Positions 40,703 to 51,889 of a DNA stretch of 64,000 bases are shown here, piece after piece. Numbering within the stretch: position 1 is the first letter of the stretch; every line of letters begins with the position of its first letter. A program made the position numbers and the translations under genes. This stretch comes from Metopolophium dirhodum (lineage: Eukaryota > Arthropoda > Insecta > Hemiptera > Aphididae): NCBI RefSeq assembly GCF_019925205.1, contig NC_083564.1, positions 7,755,491 to 7,819,490 of the forward strand. Reading direction: 5' to 3'. A model generated the notes under the pieces. It saw nothing but the letters and a program-made list of their open reading frames with translations, did not search any database and had not been told where the DNA came from.

Positions 40703-41077
40703 GCGGCACACGTATCTCCTTCTCTCCAAACAACAACCCGGCGACGAGGAAAGTATATATACAAAGAGAAGAAAAAGAAAAAGTTGGACTGCGGAATCTC
40801 GGGGACATATAATAGTGTATCCTGCTGCTCCTCCCGAACGAATGTTTGAGTTTTCAAATCGGTCGAATAAACTTTGACGAACGCTCTGCAGAGTTTCTCG
40901 CCTCGTCTATACTCTGTCGTCGTCTCCACCGTCCGCATTGTACGCGACGTATATGTATAATACTGCAGGGCCGTTATTTATCGTCGAGTTATTATTTATT
41001 TTTGAACTCACTGCAGCTCTAGCTGGTATACACGACAAAATCACGCGCTAGCGAATTTCAGCGGAACCCCGAATTCT

Positions 41078-41097
41078 CCGCCGCCGCCGCCGCCGCC
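41078..41097. repeat. (CCG)n array
   Basis: About six CCG units in the 40-42.5 kb island. Confidence 0.85.
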
Positions 41098-41725
41098 TCA
41101 CGTGCGTCCCGTGCAATAATAATTATAATAATAATAAACAATGACAAGCATAATAAATTATTATTTTTGTGGCAAGAAAGTTATTATTTAACTTGGCAAG
41201 ACGACGACGACTGCGACGTCATGTTTTATTGATAAATGCGCGCGGCGTTCTCCAGAGGCGTATTTGCGTTGCGTTAACTGTACTATAGTGGTACTACTAT
41301 GTCGATGCTATATGCCGCTGCGGTCTCTCTATTTCGGAGCACGCGACCGAAAATAATAATAATAATCATAACTATAATAATAACAAGGGTAAATAACAAG
41401 ACATTTACCGAGTTATTTTTTTTTCCGAACGAATCTGTGGAATAGCGCGCAGGAGGCGGAATAAGAAAACGCTGCTGCAGGTAAACCCCTCGGGTGTGTT
41501 TGCGGGGGATTTTTTTTTTTCGTTACTTTAAAACAGAATAAATCTGAGGATTTTACAAAACAGGGATTTGCCGAGATTATTTCACTATACATAGGTATAT
41601 AATAAATGTATATATAAATGGCCCGGGCGCGTATATATAAAGTCGCTATCAGGGATGGGTATAGGGGTAGGGGTGGTCTCGTGTTGATGTCCAGGATTTC
41701 GCAGGATCCTTTTGCACATCGCATA

Positions 41726-41760
41726 GTCGTCGTCGTCGTCGTCGCCGCCGCCGCCGTCGT
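41726..41760. repeat. (GTC)n-(GCC)n array
   Basis: GTC units followed by GCC units; gives an Asp/Gly run on the - strand. Confidence 0.85.
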
Positions 41761-42152
41761 TGGGTATTAAAACGCAAAGTAGTCGACGAAAACCGGAGAT
41801 TTGCCGGTGATAAGTTACCCCGTAAATTATCATTTACCTCGGACGCGCAGTGTACTTAGGAGGCGACCGTATTCCTCTACGTTGATATCATTGCACTATA
41901 CGCTATACGCGGGCGCCGTAGTTGAACCTTTGATCCGATTTAGGTGAAATTTTATTTCGAAAAGTCGTAGCGCGATGACGATAAATTTTACGGTTTTTAT
42001 TGGAGGAACGGCGGAGGCCACTATCCACATTGCGAGGTCGGTAAATCCGATACAAATAGCCACATAAACGTCATTTATTATACGCGCGATATAATAATAA
42101 AAAAAATAACCATATAGAATATATAATAATATACTTTATATCATGTTACGCG

Positions 42153-42179
42153 TATACATATATATATATATATATATAT
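42153..42179. repeat. (TA)n microsatellite
   Basis: About 13 TA units. Confidence 0.85.
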
Positions 42180-42714
42180 CAGCATAAAACCTGCAGTATT
42201 GACGATAAAAGCTTTTTTGTTTTTAGCTGCTTTCATCATCGGAATTAAAAAAATAAACCATTAGCGCCCCGGACTCCGGAGTTTAACGTAGGTACATCAT
42301 ATTATATAATATATAATAATATTTTTGGTGCGTCGACTATACGCTCTTGATGGTTAAGTTGGTAATGACTTGAAATTTTTTTCACCCATACTCAAAAACT
42401 TTACACGTTTTCAAAGTCTAAAAGTAAACAACCCGTGAACGTTTAAAACGGTGTGCGCGCCGCCCCGCGGACGAGGAGCGGCTGGCCGCCGACGCCGCCA
42501 CAGCGAGTATAATGTCTTTCCTCTTTTGTTTTTAAAACCTTATTAGTGAATATATGCAGAGGGAGCATTTAGAAATACTCGGTGAAAACTGTAATTAATT
42601 ACTCAACCATCTCTAACGTCGCGGCCCCGTGCATACATACACGATCGTCGTATAATATAATACGTAATATATTATATATAATTATTATATTATGGCTGTG
42701 TGTTAAATATACGC

Positions 42715-42732
42715 TGTACCACGCGTGGTACA
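42715..42732. repeat. Perfect 18-base palindrome
   Basis: TGTACCACGCGTGGTACA is identical to its reverse complement over all 18 bases. It could be a dimeric factor site or chance. Confidence 0.8.
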
Positions 42733-42778
42733 TAATATGAGAGTATAATGCGTATGCGCTCGATGTACATATTTATAT

Positions 42779-42870
42779 GTGCAGGGGTGTATATATATAT
42801 ATGTGTGCAGGGGTGTATATATATATATATATATGTGTGCGTGTATGTAAGTATATATATATACACGCAT
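42779..42870. repeat. Duplicated GTGCAGGGGTG-(TA)n unit
   Basis: GTGCAGGGGTGTATATATA occurs at 42779 and again at 42805, followed by further TA/TG repeats. Confidence 0.85.
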
Positions 42871-43289
42871 ACCGCTCAAACTTTGCGCCGACTAATGGCG
42901 TTTGGACGTACAACACTATTATATAATAATATAATATAACGACCCCGTGTCCATCAAATGCAATATTATCATATACATAATACCATATAATGTACCAGCT
43001 ACACTAAACCATATTATTATATAGGCATGTATAGGACACGTCGTATGTACGGCGAAACAAACGCGCAATTAAAAAAGAAATGCGCAGGTACATACCATAA
43101 TAATATTATACACGTCGTTATACGGCTCGTAATAAAATCGGTTGTTGTTTTTGATATTATTATGACTGCGAAATATCGTGCCGTGTAATACTATAGAGCT
43201 TAAAATAATAATAATAATATATACATAGGTAATATTTTATAATACGTTTTATAGTCTCCTCCTACGAGAAAAGTATAGTAGAATAGTCC

Positions 43290-43591
43290 ACTTTTTAGTC
43301 AAAAACTGGTTTACCGTAAAAATTCCCGTTTTCCATTAATTTTTTTATTTTTTCGTTTCTCAATCGAATAGGTGACTGGAAAATTTTTACTTTTGACCCC
43401 TCGAGGAACCAATCCTAGATTCCCTTTCCTATCAGAAATGAATAAAATAATATTGAAGTTGAAAATCTGAGCTTTTTTTTTTTTTTTTTGTTCCAAGAGG
43501 TGATGACTGATGACAGACACAAAAAAAACACACAAACACATCATTGTAAAATCAATACATTCATCGGAGCCCTCGGGGCTCAGCAGCATCT
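43290..43591. mobile_element. Partial second copy of the 58.6-59.4 kb repeat family
   Basis: It aligns to the right third of the element at 58632-59393 in the same orientation, with a conserved start near GTAAAAATTCCCG and conserved CATCATTGTAAAATCAATAC near the end. Its terminus is degenerate (CTCAGCAGCATCT instead of CTCAGAATCT). A poly-T tract has expanded inside it at about 43472-43489. Near its end is a perfect hairpin, GAGCCC-TCG-GGGCTC (43567-43581), absent from the other copy. The left two thirds of the element are missing, so it is truncated. A 92-codon open frame on the - strand is a by-product of the repeat. Confidence 0.6.
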
Positions 43592-44366
43592 AAAAATACA
43601 ATTATATATTGGACTATATACCTATATATATTTATTATATTATTATACGTAGAGAAGACGCTTGACTCACCCTTTACACACGCGCACACTCAAATGCGTT
43701 ACGCATGTAACAGTCGTATAATAATATTGTACTACGCGAATTTAGTATGGTTTAACTGATAATCGAAAGAAGAGGAAGCCATAAATGTCGTGATTTATGT
43801 TACGAAATTTAACACTCCGCCGAAACACGGCTGCGGCGGCGTTTCATCCGAAATATATACAAATCTTCCCATTTGCCTCTCTGCGCCAACACCATATATA
43901 ATATATATAATATATATATATATATATGTGTACTATATTTTACTCTATATACCTACGTCTCTAAATGGCGTAGGTACAATAATATAATACACGTATATGT
44001 TTGTATGGATAATATATACACATAAACACATTATATTATGTACCTACCTTAATATTGTTATTATATTATTATCCTTTACGCGAGATACAATACGCCCGAT
44101 GCAGGGTATATAATATGTATATATATAAGCCAATAAATTTCGAATTGATGTTGTAATATTATTATTATTATACGCGCGCGGGTGCCGCCGATAGCGGGTT
44201 CGAAATCCATTCATCAATCAGAGACGCCCCAGATACGCACTGTATAGTGTATACAATAATAATATACAGGTACCTATACCCATATAATATAGTCCTACAT
44301 TTATAATAACATATATTTATATATTATATATACAACCAGCTCCATTAATCGAAACCGCAGTCTATA

Positions 44367-44367
<1 letters not shown>

Positions 44368-44399
<32 letters not shown>
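44368..44399. repeat. (ATT)n microsatellite
   Basis: About ten ATT units. Confidence 0.9.
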
Positions 44400-44753
44400 G
44401 TATAGAATATACACGCTTGCATGCTGCACTGGACTTTATGCGCACGGACCACAGCAGCTATTATAGGCATTATTATGACATCGCAATAAGATAATAATAA
44501 TATTATAACATACGCGAATATCGTTGACCGCGGTTGCAGTCGTCGTCAAACAAAAATAGCATATCCAACACTGTAATAAATATAAAACCTGTGTACAAGA
44601 CGTGTGGATTATTAGTTTATAGAGTTTTGTGAATACTGTGAGTTGTGACCTTATACACTAGCGAGAAGCAAATATTTTGCTTAGCCCGCAAGCGTATACA
44701 AATATAATATATTGGGCAGTTCTCAATGATTCCCAGCCCAAGCTTAAGGTATT

Positions 44754-44787
44754 GAGGGGTATACCCCTCTACGGCTTCACCCCTCAA
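44754..44787. repeat. Palindrome with competing second arm
   Basis: GAGGGGTATACCCCTC (44754-44769) is a perfect 16-base palindrome. ACCCCTCAA at 44779-44787 can pair instead with TTGAGGGGT at 44752-44760, so two mutually exclusive stems exist. The surrounding 44710-44815 segment is GC-richer and looks like an interspersed repeat piece, though no second copy is visible in this window. Confidence 0.6.
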
Positions 44788-45784
44788 GAGTTTAGACCTA
44801 GTTTCGCCACTGGATATAATATTATACTAATTACTTTCGCGTGTTTGCTGTACGAACAACTTACTATAATAACGACTCGTCGGCGCGTGCGGTGCTTGGG
44901 AGCTGCAACGCGCAGACAGCATGACGTCGTCGTCGATGCTTTGCCATGAATATTTAGCAAATAATATCGCCAACTAGAAAATAATTTTGAAATAAATTAG
45001 ACTAAAGAAATACGAATCACAAGGATATAATACCTATAAACGGACGTGTGTTTTTATTCGCTGGAGACAAAACATAATATATTATTGATGTCGTGTATGG
45101 CTGTTCTCTCGTGGTGCTCCGAAATACCGAAAAATGCCAAATGTATCCTATAGTCGCGCCCGATTATAAAAATAAACGTATTTCTGAAATATAATATAAC
45201 ATATTATATAAGTATCGGATGAGTATGACATCGGTCTGTGCTCGTACAGACAGCGTGGCGCCGATGCCTCTCCTCCTTTGCTCGTGTGTATAAAATACAT
45301 ACTACATAATAATATATATCATTATGTCTATTATATAGGCTAACGGTTAGCCGCTAACCGATGAAGAAACCGATCTCTTTTTTTTTTTTCAATCGTCTTT
45401 GTCGCCCGGTCGCACCACACGCTGTTATTATTTTACACTACAGCGACCCCTTCTCAGCAGTAATAATAATAATAATAATCATAATATAATATTATATGGC
45501 ATTATGTTTTAAGCCGCCCACCATCGTAGAACGCATGACACGGGATGAATTCTGTTCGCAGAAAACCCGATCGCGAATGATCAAAAAGGGTATTATATTA
45601 TTATTATTATTATTATTTTATTAAGCTGAACATAAAAAAAATATATATATATATATGTGATATAAAAAGCTATTGCCTCCTCTACTATATACGTATATAT
45701 ATTATTGTGTATAGTGTTCTTACGCTCGCGTACCGATCCCTTTTCTTATAGAGTATCGGAGCGTAAATGTGATTTCGCCCGACT

Positions 45785-45806
45785 GCGACGACGACGACGA
45801 CGACGT
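45785..45806. repeat. (GAC)n array
   Basis: Seven CGA/GAC units; gives an Arg run in one frame. Confidence 0.85.
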
Positions 45807-45960
45807 AATTATTATTTTCTAAAGAGATGTTTTTTTTCTCGTATAAAAGCGTATCCGTTTAAATCCGTTTTATCGATCTATCTCGACCGTGGTAGATGAA
45901 CGAACGTTTGAATAGCGAACGTATTTAGAGTTAATACCCGAAGGTGAAAAAAATATTCGT

Positions 45961-45976
45961 AAAAAATGACAAAAAA
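45961..45976 (-). terminator. RNA polymerase III terminator for tRNA-Lys
   Basis: Two runs of six A on the + strand (45971-45976 and 45961-45966) give TTTTTT on the transcribed strand, starting 7 bases after the tRNA 3' end. Oligo-T is the standard pol III stop; the second run would be a backup. Confidence 0.8.
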
Positions 45977-45982
45977 TATTCT

Positions 45983-46055
45983 CGCCCAACGTGGGGCTCG
46001 AACCCACGACCCCGAGATTAAGAGTCTCGTGCTCTACCGACTGAGCTAGCCGGGC
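45983..46055 (-). tRNA. tRNA-Lys, anticodon CTT
   Basis: Read on the - strand, the 73 bases fold as a complete tRNA. The acceptor stem GCCCGGC pairs with GTTGGGC (two G-T pairs) and the discriminator is G. The D arm contains TAGCTCAGTCGG, matching the A box. The anticodon stem CGAGA/TCTCG encloses the loop CTCTTAA with anticodon CTT (plus-strand 46020-46022), decoding AAG lysine. The T arm GTGGG TTCGAGC CCCAC holds the B box. There is no intron and CCA is not encoded, as expected for a nuclear eukaryotic gene. Downstream on the - strand are two T6 runs, at 45971-45976 and 45961-45966, that would serve as RNA polymerase III terminators. It lies inside the large intron, antisense to the host gene. 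Confidence 0.97.
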
Positions 46056-46143
46056 AGTTGAGAATGTCGACTGGACCAATGTCACTTAATACGCAGACGA
46101 AATATTATTTGATTTAATTTAATATTGTAAATACTTTAATCGT

Positions 46144-46174
46144 AATATTATTATTATTATTATTATTATTATTG
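46144..46174. repeat. (ATT)n microsatellite
   Basis: About ten ATT units, 90 bases upstream of the tRNA-Lys 5' end on its strand. Confidence 0.9.
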
Positions 46175-46799
46175 AACAGTCGTACCAACATACGGGAAGG
46201 CGACTCTAAAGTCTAACATGTACAAGTATACTTTTATAATACAATTATATCATTTATATTTAACTTAATAGTTTACTGTTTACGGTAGGTAGTAGATCGT
46301 GATTAAATTGGTAGTATCGTTATTAAAAATGAAAATGTACAATCATTAATTTATTTTTTTAACAAAGTTTCAAGTTTAATAATGACGCTAAAAATATACC
46401 TATGTTTAATATTATGTTAATTGGAAACAATTAACAAATGACTTGTTCCAATAGAACTGCTATAATATAATATTATTATCATGGAAGACAAAAATGTTTT
46501 AATAACAATTTGCTGAATTATTATTCAACCCTAACCTTAACTGCCTCAATTATTTATGTAATTACATTTTTATTGTTAAAATAATAATAATAATAGTAAT
46601 AATCGAGTGCACACAAATGTTACCAAATTTTGAAATAGATATCTAAAAATATTTACCTAAAATATATCTAAAATAGATATCTAATTAATAATATGTCTAT
46701 GGTAGGTACCACGGTATATAAAGTGGTTATCTGGTATATTATATTTTTACCGTAGTACCTACATATTCGATACCACGCCTATATTATAATAATATGACA

Positions 46800-47560
46800 T
46801 TAAATTCCAACGCTTGTGCTGTGATAATATTATGCACTTAAACACAAATCGTACAGTCGAACGTGGTATTTTTGGCGGTGATATGTGGTCACGACGTGTT
46901 TTCGAGAGAGTGATGGAGTGGGTGAGAAGGAAAAACCGAGTGAGGACGTTCGCGTGTGTGTGGCGCCGAGCCGTGTTTTTTTTTTGTCCGCCGGAAGCGG
47001 TGAACAATATTTTAAAACAACCAGAAATGTCTCGGCCAAAAGTTGTTCGGGGCAATAAAACCGATGATATATGATGGACATTTTTTCTACGGTAAACTAA
47101 TAATAATAATAATAATATCAAAAATAACAACAAATAAATACGTAACAATAATAATAATAATAATAATATGCACAACAGAAGAGTATGATGACGAGGCGTG
47201 CGCACCAGCTGCTAGGGTGGCGTCGCGGCGACGAAAAGGCGGAGATTTTAATGACGTCACTATAAAATATTTAAAAAAACAGTCCTCATCTGTGGCGGCT
47301 GGCCGTAACACAATGGCGTAGGTACAGTATAATATTATCAGGATTTAATTTTTGAAAACATTACGGCCATTATTATTATTATTATTAACAACAACGACAG
47401 GAACTGGAAGTGGGCGAATAGGAAGGATGTGAACGTCGCGGTGTGTATAAAATATAATAACGGTGGCTCGGATATGTGTATAATATCAGCAGGTTAACTC
47501 GTGTGCCGAAAAGGATACGTCCTTTGTAGGTGACGTGTATTTCCTTTTCATGCGATTCCG
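46800..47560. other. GC-richer region with CRE/TATA cluster
   Basis: Contains AAT arrays at about 47098-47117 and 47146-47168 and the promoter candidate at 47252. Open frames on both strands come from the arrays. Confidence 0.4.
47252..47291 (+). promoter_or_regulatory. Candidate promoter: CRE next to a TATA box
   Basis: A full palindromic CRE, TGACGTCA (47252-47259), is followed after one base by TATAAAATA (47261-47269). An initiator-like TCATCT lies at 47286-47291, putting the start about 27 bases after the TATA. The flanks at 47205-47250 and 47290-47320 are GC-rich. The first ATG downstream (47312) meets a stop after one codon, so any product would be a non-coding or 5' UTR exon. Confidence 0.25.
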
Positions 47561-47599
47561 ACGAGAATTCGTTTGTTAACTATGGTTTTATATTTAAAT

Positions 47600-49480
47600 A
47601 ATTGCAATAAAACATCGTAATAAAAAAAAAAAACCCAAAATAAAAATAACAATAACTAAAGCGGTTTCATCAAGAATACGATGCAAGGTTCGATTACATA
47701 CTATTATAACTAGAACAGTGTTATTATGTGTTATCACAAAAGTATAGACATAATATTATAGTCAATAAAACCCTACATATTATTATACAAAATCTCAAAA
47801 ATGTGAAATACTAAAAAAAATTCAGTATTCACTATAGCACTTCAATATTAATTATTATTTACATCCACACTTTTGAAGTTTAGGTAACACTTAACAACAA
47901 TCATACAAAACAATTAAATACTTTAAAGTAGGTATAACAATAATTGTTTGAATACTTATTTAAAATAAATAATAAGTTAGTATTGCATTGTATATAGGTA
48001 GTGCCTCCTCAAAATATTTTAATGGCAATGCAGTTAAAATAAAATACTAACAATGCAATATTACATATTACTATATTATTATAATTACATTATATTTCTT
48101 ATTCATGGCAATTAATAATTGATAATGGTAAAACTTCTTATTATACGTAGAAATATGTTAAAACAACATTTTTTTTTTTTTTTTAAATGTTGAATTCTTT
48201 TTTACTTAGTAAGAAAATATAACATAATATTATGTAGGAAAAAACAACAAACTAAGTATAGGCACAAAGAAAATGTATAAATATGTATGAAATAAATTTG
48301 TATAAGATGGTACTTAGATTTTCTTAAGATAAATAAATAAAAAAATATGCAAATTTCACAACTTCTAGTACTTCTATTACTAGTTTCAAACCCTGGAGTT
48401 GAAGTTAAGTATATGCGTGTAGTTGCTCTACTTAAATAGTTCTCATAGCTCACGATGGATTTTTATTTGTGAAAATAATTACTTACACCGACTAAGGATT
48501 TTCTTTAGTATACAATTTATAAAACAAAAAAGTAATCACAAATTATTTTTTTTAATTTCATTATTCGATGAATTGAGTTTTCAAAGAAAAATATCTTATA
48601 ATATTTTTACAATTAAAATAATAAAATACTTTTTATTAATATTCACGAATAAATTAATTTAACATCTTTGAATTTATTTTGTAGATTCATTAAATTATTG
48701 TACAAATACTTAGTAAGATTTTTAATAATTTACACATAATTATTATTTTCTTTATAAGTATGAATTAGGTAAAAATATTGAAATCACTAATTACATTGTC
48801 TATTCTAAAATTTGTTGCTTTAATAATACTAACTGTATAACTAAATATTTTATGAAGTTATGATTTCAAAGTTTTTTATTTATTTATTTTAGTTTGTTAA
48901 TAAGTGTATGAATAAAATATGAATTCACTTATTTTATCATCCACATATAGAATTATTAAAATATGAAAAAATACAAATAAACCAGCTTATTCACTAAAAT
49001 TACGATTTTATTACTATATTTTAATGGAAATTATATATATTTTTAATTTAAGTTTTTTATTTTAATTACGTCTAAACTGTATTTTACTGATTTTTAAATA
49101 CAAATAATACAATTATCAATTACAACAATTTCGAGGCATGAAATAACAATCAAGCTGGTTTTTCAGTATTTGAAATGTAAACATTTTTAAAAAAATCACA
49201 TTTACCGTTTTTTTTTTGCAAACATTTTAACAATTTTAATAACATTGTAGTTACTCTTCCCTGGTTTTAATTAATTTATTATTCATCGAAAACTACAATT
49301 GACTATCGGTGAATAATTCCAAGCCACCATACCTAACGTAACCCTACAATATTATATAATGATAGTGGCTATTACAACTAATAAATTCATGTCAACCGTT
49401 TCAAACGCAAACACAATTAAAAATAAAACCGCACATAACGAATTTTAATAAAGAATCACGTAAATCTATTCAAATCTCGG
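47600..49480. other. Very AT-rich intronic DNA
   Basis: Only an 11-base inverted repeat at 47981-47991/48050-48060 stands out; no gene. Confidence 0.55.
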
Positions 49481-49489
49481 ACGGTGATT

Positions 49490-50250
49490 CACTCGTCCCT
49501 CATTGGTTTACGGTTTGGAGCCGCGTATACACAAAACATTTCCGTAAATACAAGCGCACGTAATATTATTATTTTTTATTATTTCACAAAAATCCATTTA
49601 TTTTGCCCATTTCTATGACATTTTTTTTCGTTTGCCTTCGCATTTCTAATAATATATCGCGAGATATCACATTGCCGGATTTCCTTTGCTGCAGCACCCC
49701 TATCCGTGAAAACTATATTGCCCATTTTGGCACCAGTCGCGGGCTTTTCCGACCCCCAACCCCCTCCGACATACCAAACCCCGCTGTTGTCATGTTATTA
49801 CCGTTATTATTGCACGTGTGAACCCCGTCACAGGCGAAATAGGGGTGGTGGGAAAGTTGCGCTGGGCTTTTTATATTATGCACGGTCGACACGCGAAGTA
49901 GTTCCGTAAAAATTGCGCGCACATGAAATCGCTTACGTTTTTGGAAACCAAATTTCATAGGCTCGCCGCGCGTCCGTGCGTTGTAAAAACTATACCACCG
50001 AACGACTTGTAACGTCCGTCCGACACGGAAAAACAGTAGGCACCTATAATAATACCTAGGCATATGTAATACCGCTGCAGTCTTCTGATTAAGGTGAGGG
50101 GGGGGGGGTACTGGACCCAAAAAGCGAATTCGTTTTCCACATGATATATTATAATATAGCTGGTAGCTGATACCAAATGATCAGCATCCCTTTGTAGTGA
50201 ACACGGTCGGGTGTTTTCGACTGTCAGCAATTTCACGGTATAGGTTTCGT
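49490..50250. other. GC-richer intronic block
   Basis: CpG-richer sequence with a G9 run near 50100. Short open frames on both strands lack recognisable content. Confidence 0.35.
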
Positions 50251-51089
50251 CGTCTTCTGAATATATGAATATGCATAGCTAGTAAACCTTGTATATATTC
50301 AATGTAATATATTATATAGTATATACGTACAGTAGATACATAAGTACATAACATAATATAATGTTATTTAGTATATAATAATATACACTATTGTCTGCGC
50401 GCGAGGGGACACTATGTATTATATACCTATATATATTATATATATATATATGCGTGTGAATGGAAATTTCATATGAGAAACAAAAAGATAAGAATAGCGT
50501 GTCTCAACTCTTCACGCGACACTTAGCCCCCCCCCCTCACTCCCCCCAACGACAGTGTTATTTATATGTAACGTGTAGGGTTATATTCTAATATATAAAT
50601 AATATATATTATGTTATTTATTATTATTATTATTATACATTATAGTGTACACACTGGCTGGTACGCCTTCAATGCCAATAACCCGACTGCACAGGATTTA
50701 TGAGCGTTTTAATACATGGTACTGGGTCGCTGGAATTCGTATAGAACTTACCTACAGAATATTCTGCTGGAATAAAAACATATTTTATCAAATAATGAGC
50801 GATGCTGAAATATGTTGATTGTTATTATATTGTATTATTATTATTATTATATTACGGAGACTGCGGCGTGTATAATAATAATGTACACCACCGAGAGTGG
50901 TTCCTCGTCGGGCGTAAAGGAGCGCAGTTTCTGAAATACCGCTGAATCATAAACTCACTCACAGTGCAATGATTTCGCTCGGAAGACAATAGTGTCTCCG
51001 GAGAGACTTGGCAAAATATCAAAACCAAACGTACTTAGGATTACCGTCTAAATGAAATGTTTTTACTGCGACAAATGTTTGTAAATGTT

Positions 51090-51139
51090 ACACACGCGCG
51101 TGCGCACACTTGCACACACACGCACACGCGCATACACAA
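51090..51139. repeat. (CA/CG)n microsatellite
   Basis: CA and CG alternation over about 50 bases, a purine-pyrimidine run able to adopt Z-form. Confidence 0.85.
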
Positions 51140-51289
51140 CCACAATTCTATAACGACATGACATAATATTATAACGACAACATATTATGCTGTAAATATT
51201 AATTTAGATATAATATTAGATAATATTTATAGTTAGTTTGCTCGTTTTTACATCAGTGCCGCCACATTTTTCAAAATGTGAAAAATAAA

Positions 51290-51575
51290 TCTATAAATAT
51301 AAAAATGGAGCGTGAAAAATGTCGTTACCTCATCAATCGAGAACGGCTGGTCCGATTTGGCTCAAATTTTTTTTAAGATGTCCGTAATTGCCAGGAGAAG
51401 GTTTTTAATAACGTAATGTTTCTAATATATACACTTATACACATGTATAAATGAGTAATCGTACAAGCTATAAAATCTAAAGTGGGTCATGGTTCAAAAT
51501 AATGCATATACTTTTCAAAAGACGCAAAAAACATGAATAATCCGTATACCACGCGGGTTAAAGTAGCAACCCTAA
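51290..51575 (+). mobile_element. Helitron-like fragment
   Basis: The sequence starts TCTATAAATATAAAAATGG after an A, then has GTCGTTACCTCATC and CGAGAACGGCTGGTCCGATT. This combination of a 5' TC, a TATAAATATAAAA start and a CGAGAACGGCTG core resembles the 5' ends of insect Helitrons as I remember them. The 3' end is uncertain: a weak hairpin CCGTATACCACGCGG at 51542-51556 and a CTAA (51572-51575) are candidates, but the base after CTAA is C rather than the expected T. A short, non-autonomous or truncated copy is most likely. A perfect inverted repeat CACATTTT/AAAATGTG (51263-51280) lies just before it. Confidence 0.4.
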
Positions 51576-51665
51576 CGTACGCAGAGCAGCGACTTATTTT
51601 GGGACTTTATCAAAAGCGGAATTTGGTCTCCTTATTCTAGTCTTCAATTTAGTATCTTTATCGTG

Positions 51666-51806
51666 CACAGAACAATAGAAATAACAGCTAATCGAAATTA
51701 GTATGTTTTACCCACGATAAAATATATAACGATTTAAATATAACTTTAATCTTGGTTTTATCTTATCGCAAATCAGCATAATCAGACGTCACCGTATTGT
51801 TCTGTG
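51666..51806. mobile_element. Small inverted-repeat element (MITE-like, 141 bp)
   Basis: CACAGAACAATA at 51666-51677 and TATTGTTCTGTG at 51795-51806 are perfect 12-base inverted repeats. Inside them GATAAAA and TTTTATC form a second inverted pair. No target-site duplication is visible in the flanks. It may be a decayed MITE or a transcribed hairpin. Confidence 0.35.
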
Positions 51807-51889
51807 TCGGTAGTCCGTACTCCGTTGATATGTAGTGGGGTCGAGGGATCACACGTGAGTAGGTCACAAGTGACAGTAATGGTCCAATT

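Larger units (their letters stand above)
39990..42500. other. GC/CpG-richer intronic region
   Basis: Multiple CpG-rich stretches, a long GT array, CCG and GTC/GCC arrays, and several TATATAAA-like words (for example near 41633). May hold regulatory elements; no exon is supported. Confidence 0.4.

Noticed and set aside
40599..40938. Four overlapping frames with Val-Cys or Thr-His runs
   Set aside because: Produced by the GT array at 40654-40702.
43311..43589. A 92-codon - strand frame
   Set aside because: It lies entirely inside the truncated dispersed repeat.
45870..46085. Open frame on the - strand over the tRNA gene
   Set aside because: It reads through the tRNA-Lys sequence and is a shadow frame.
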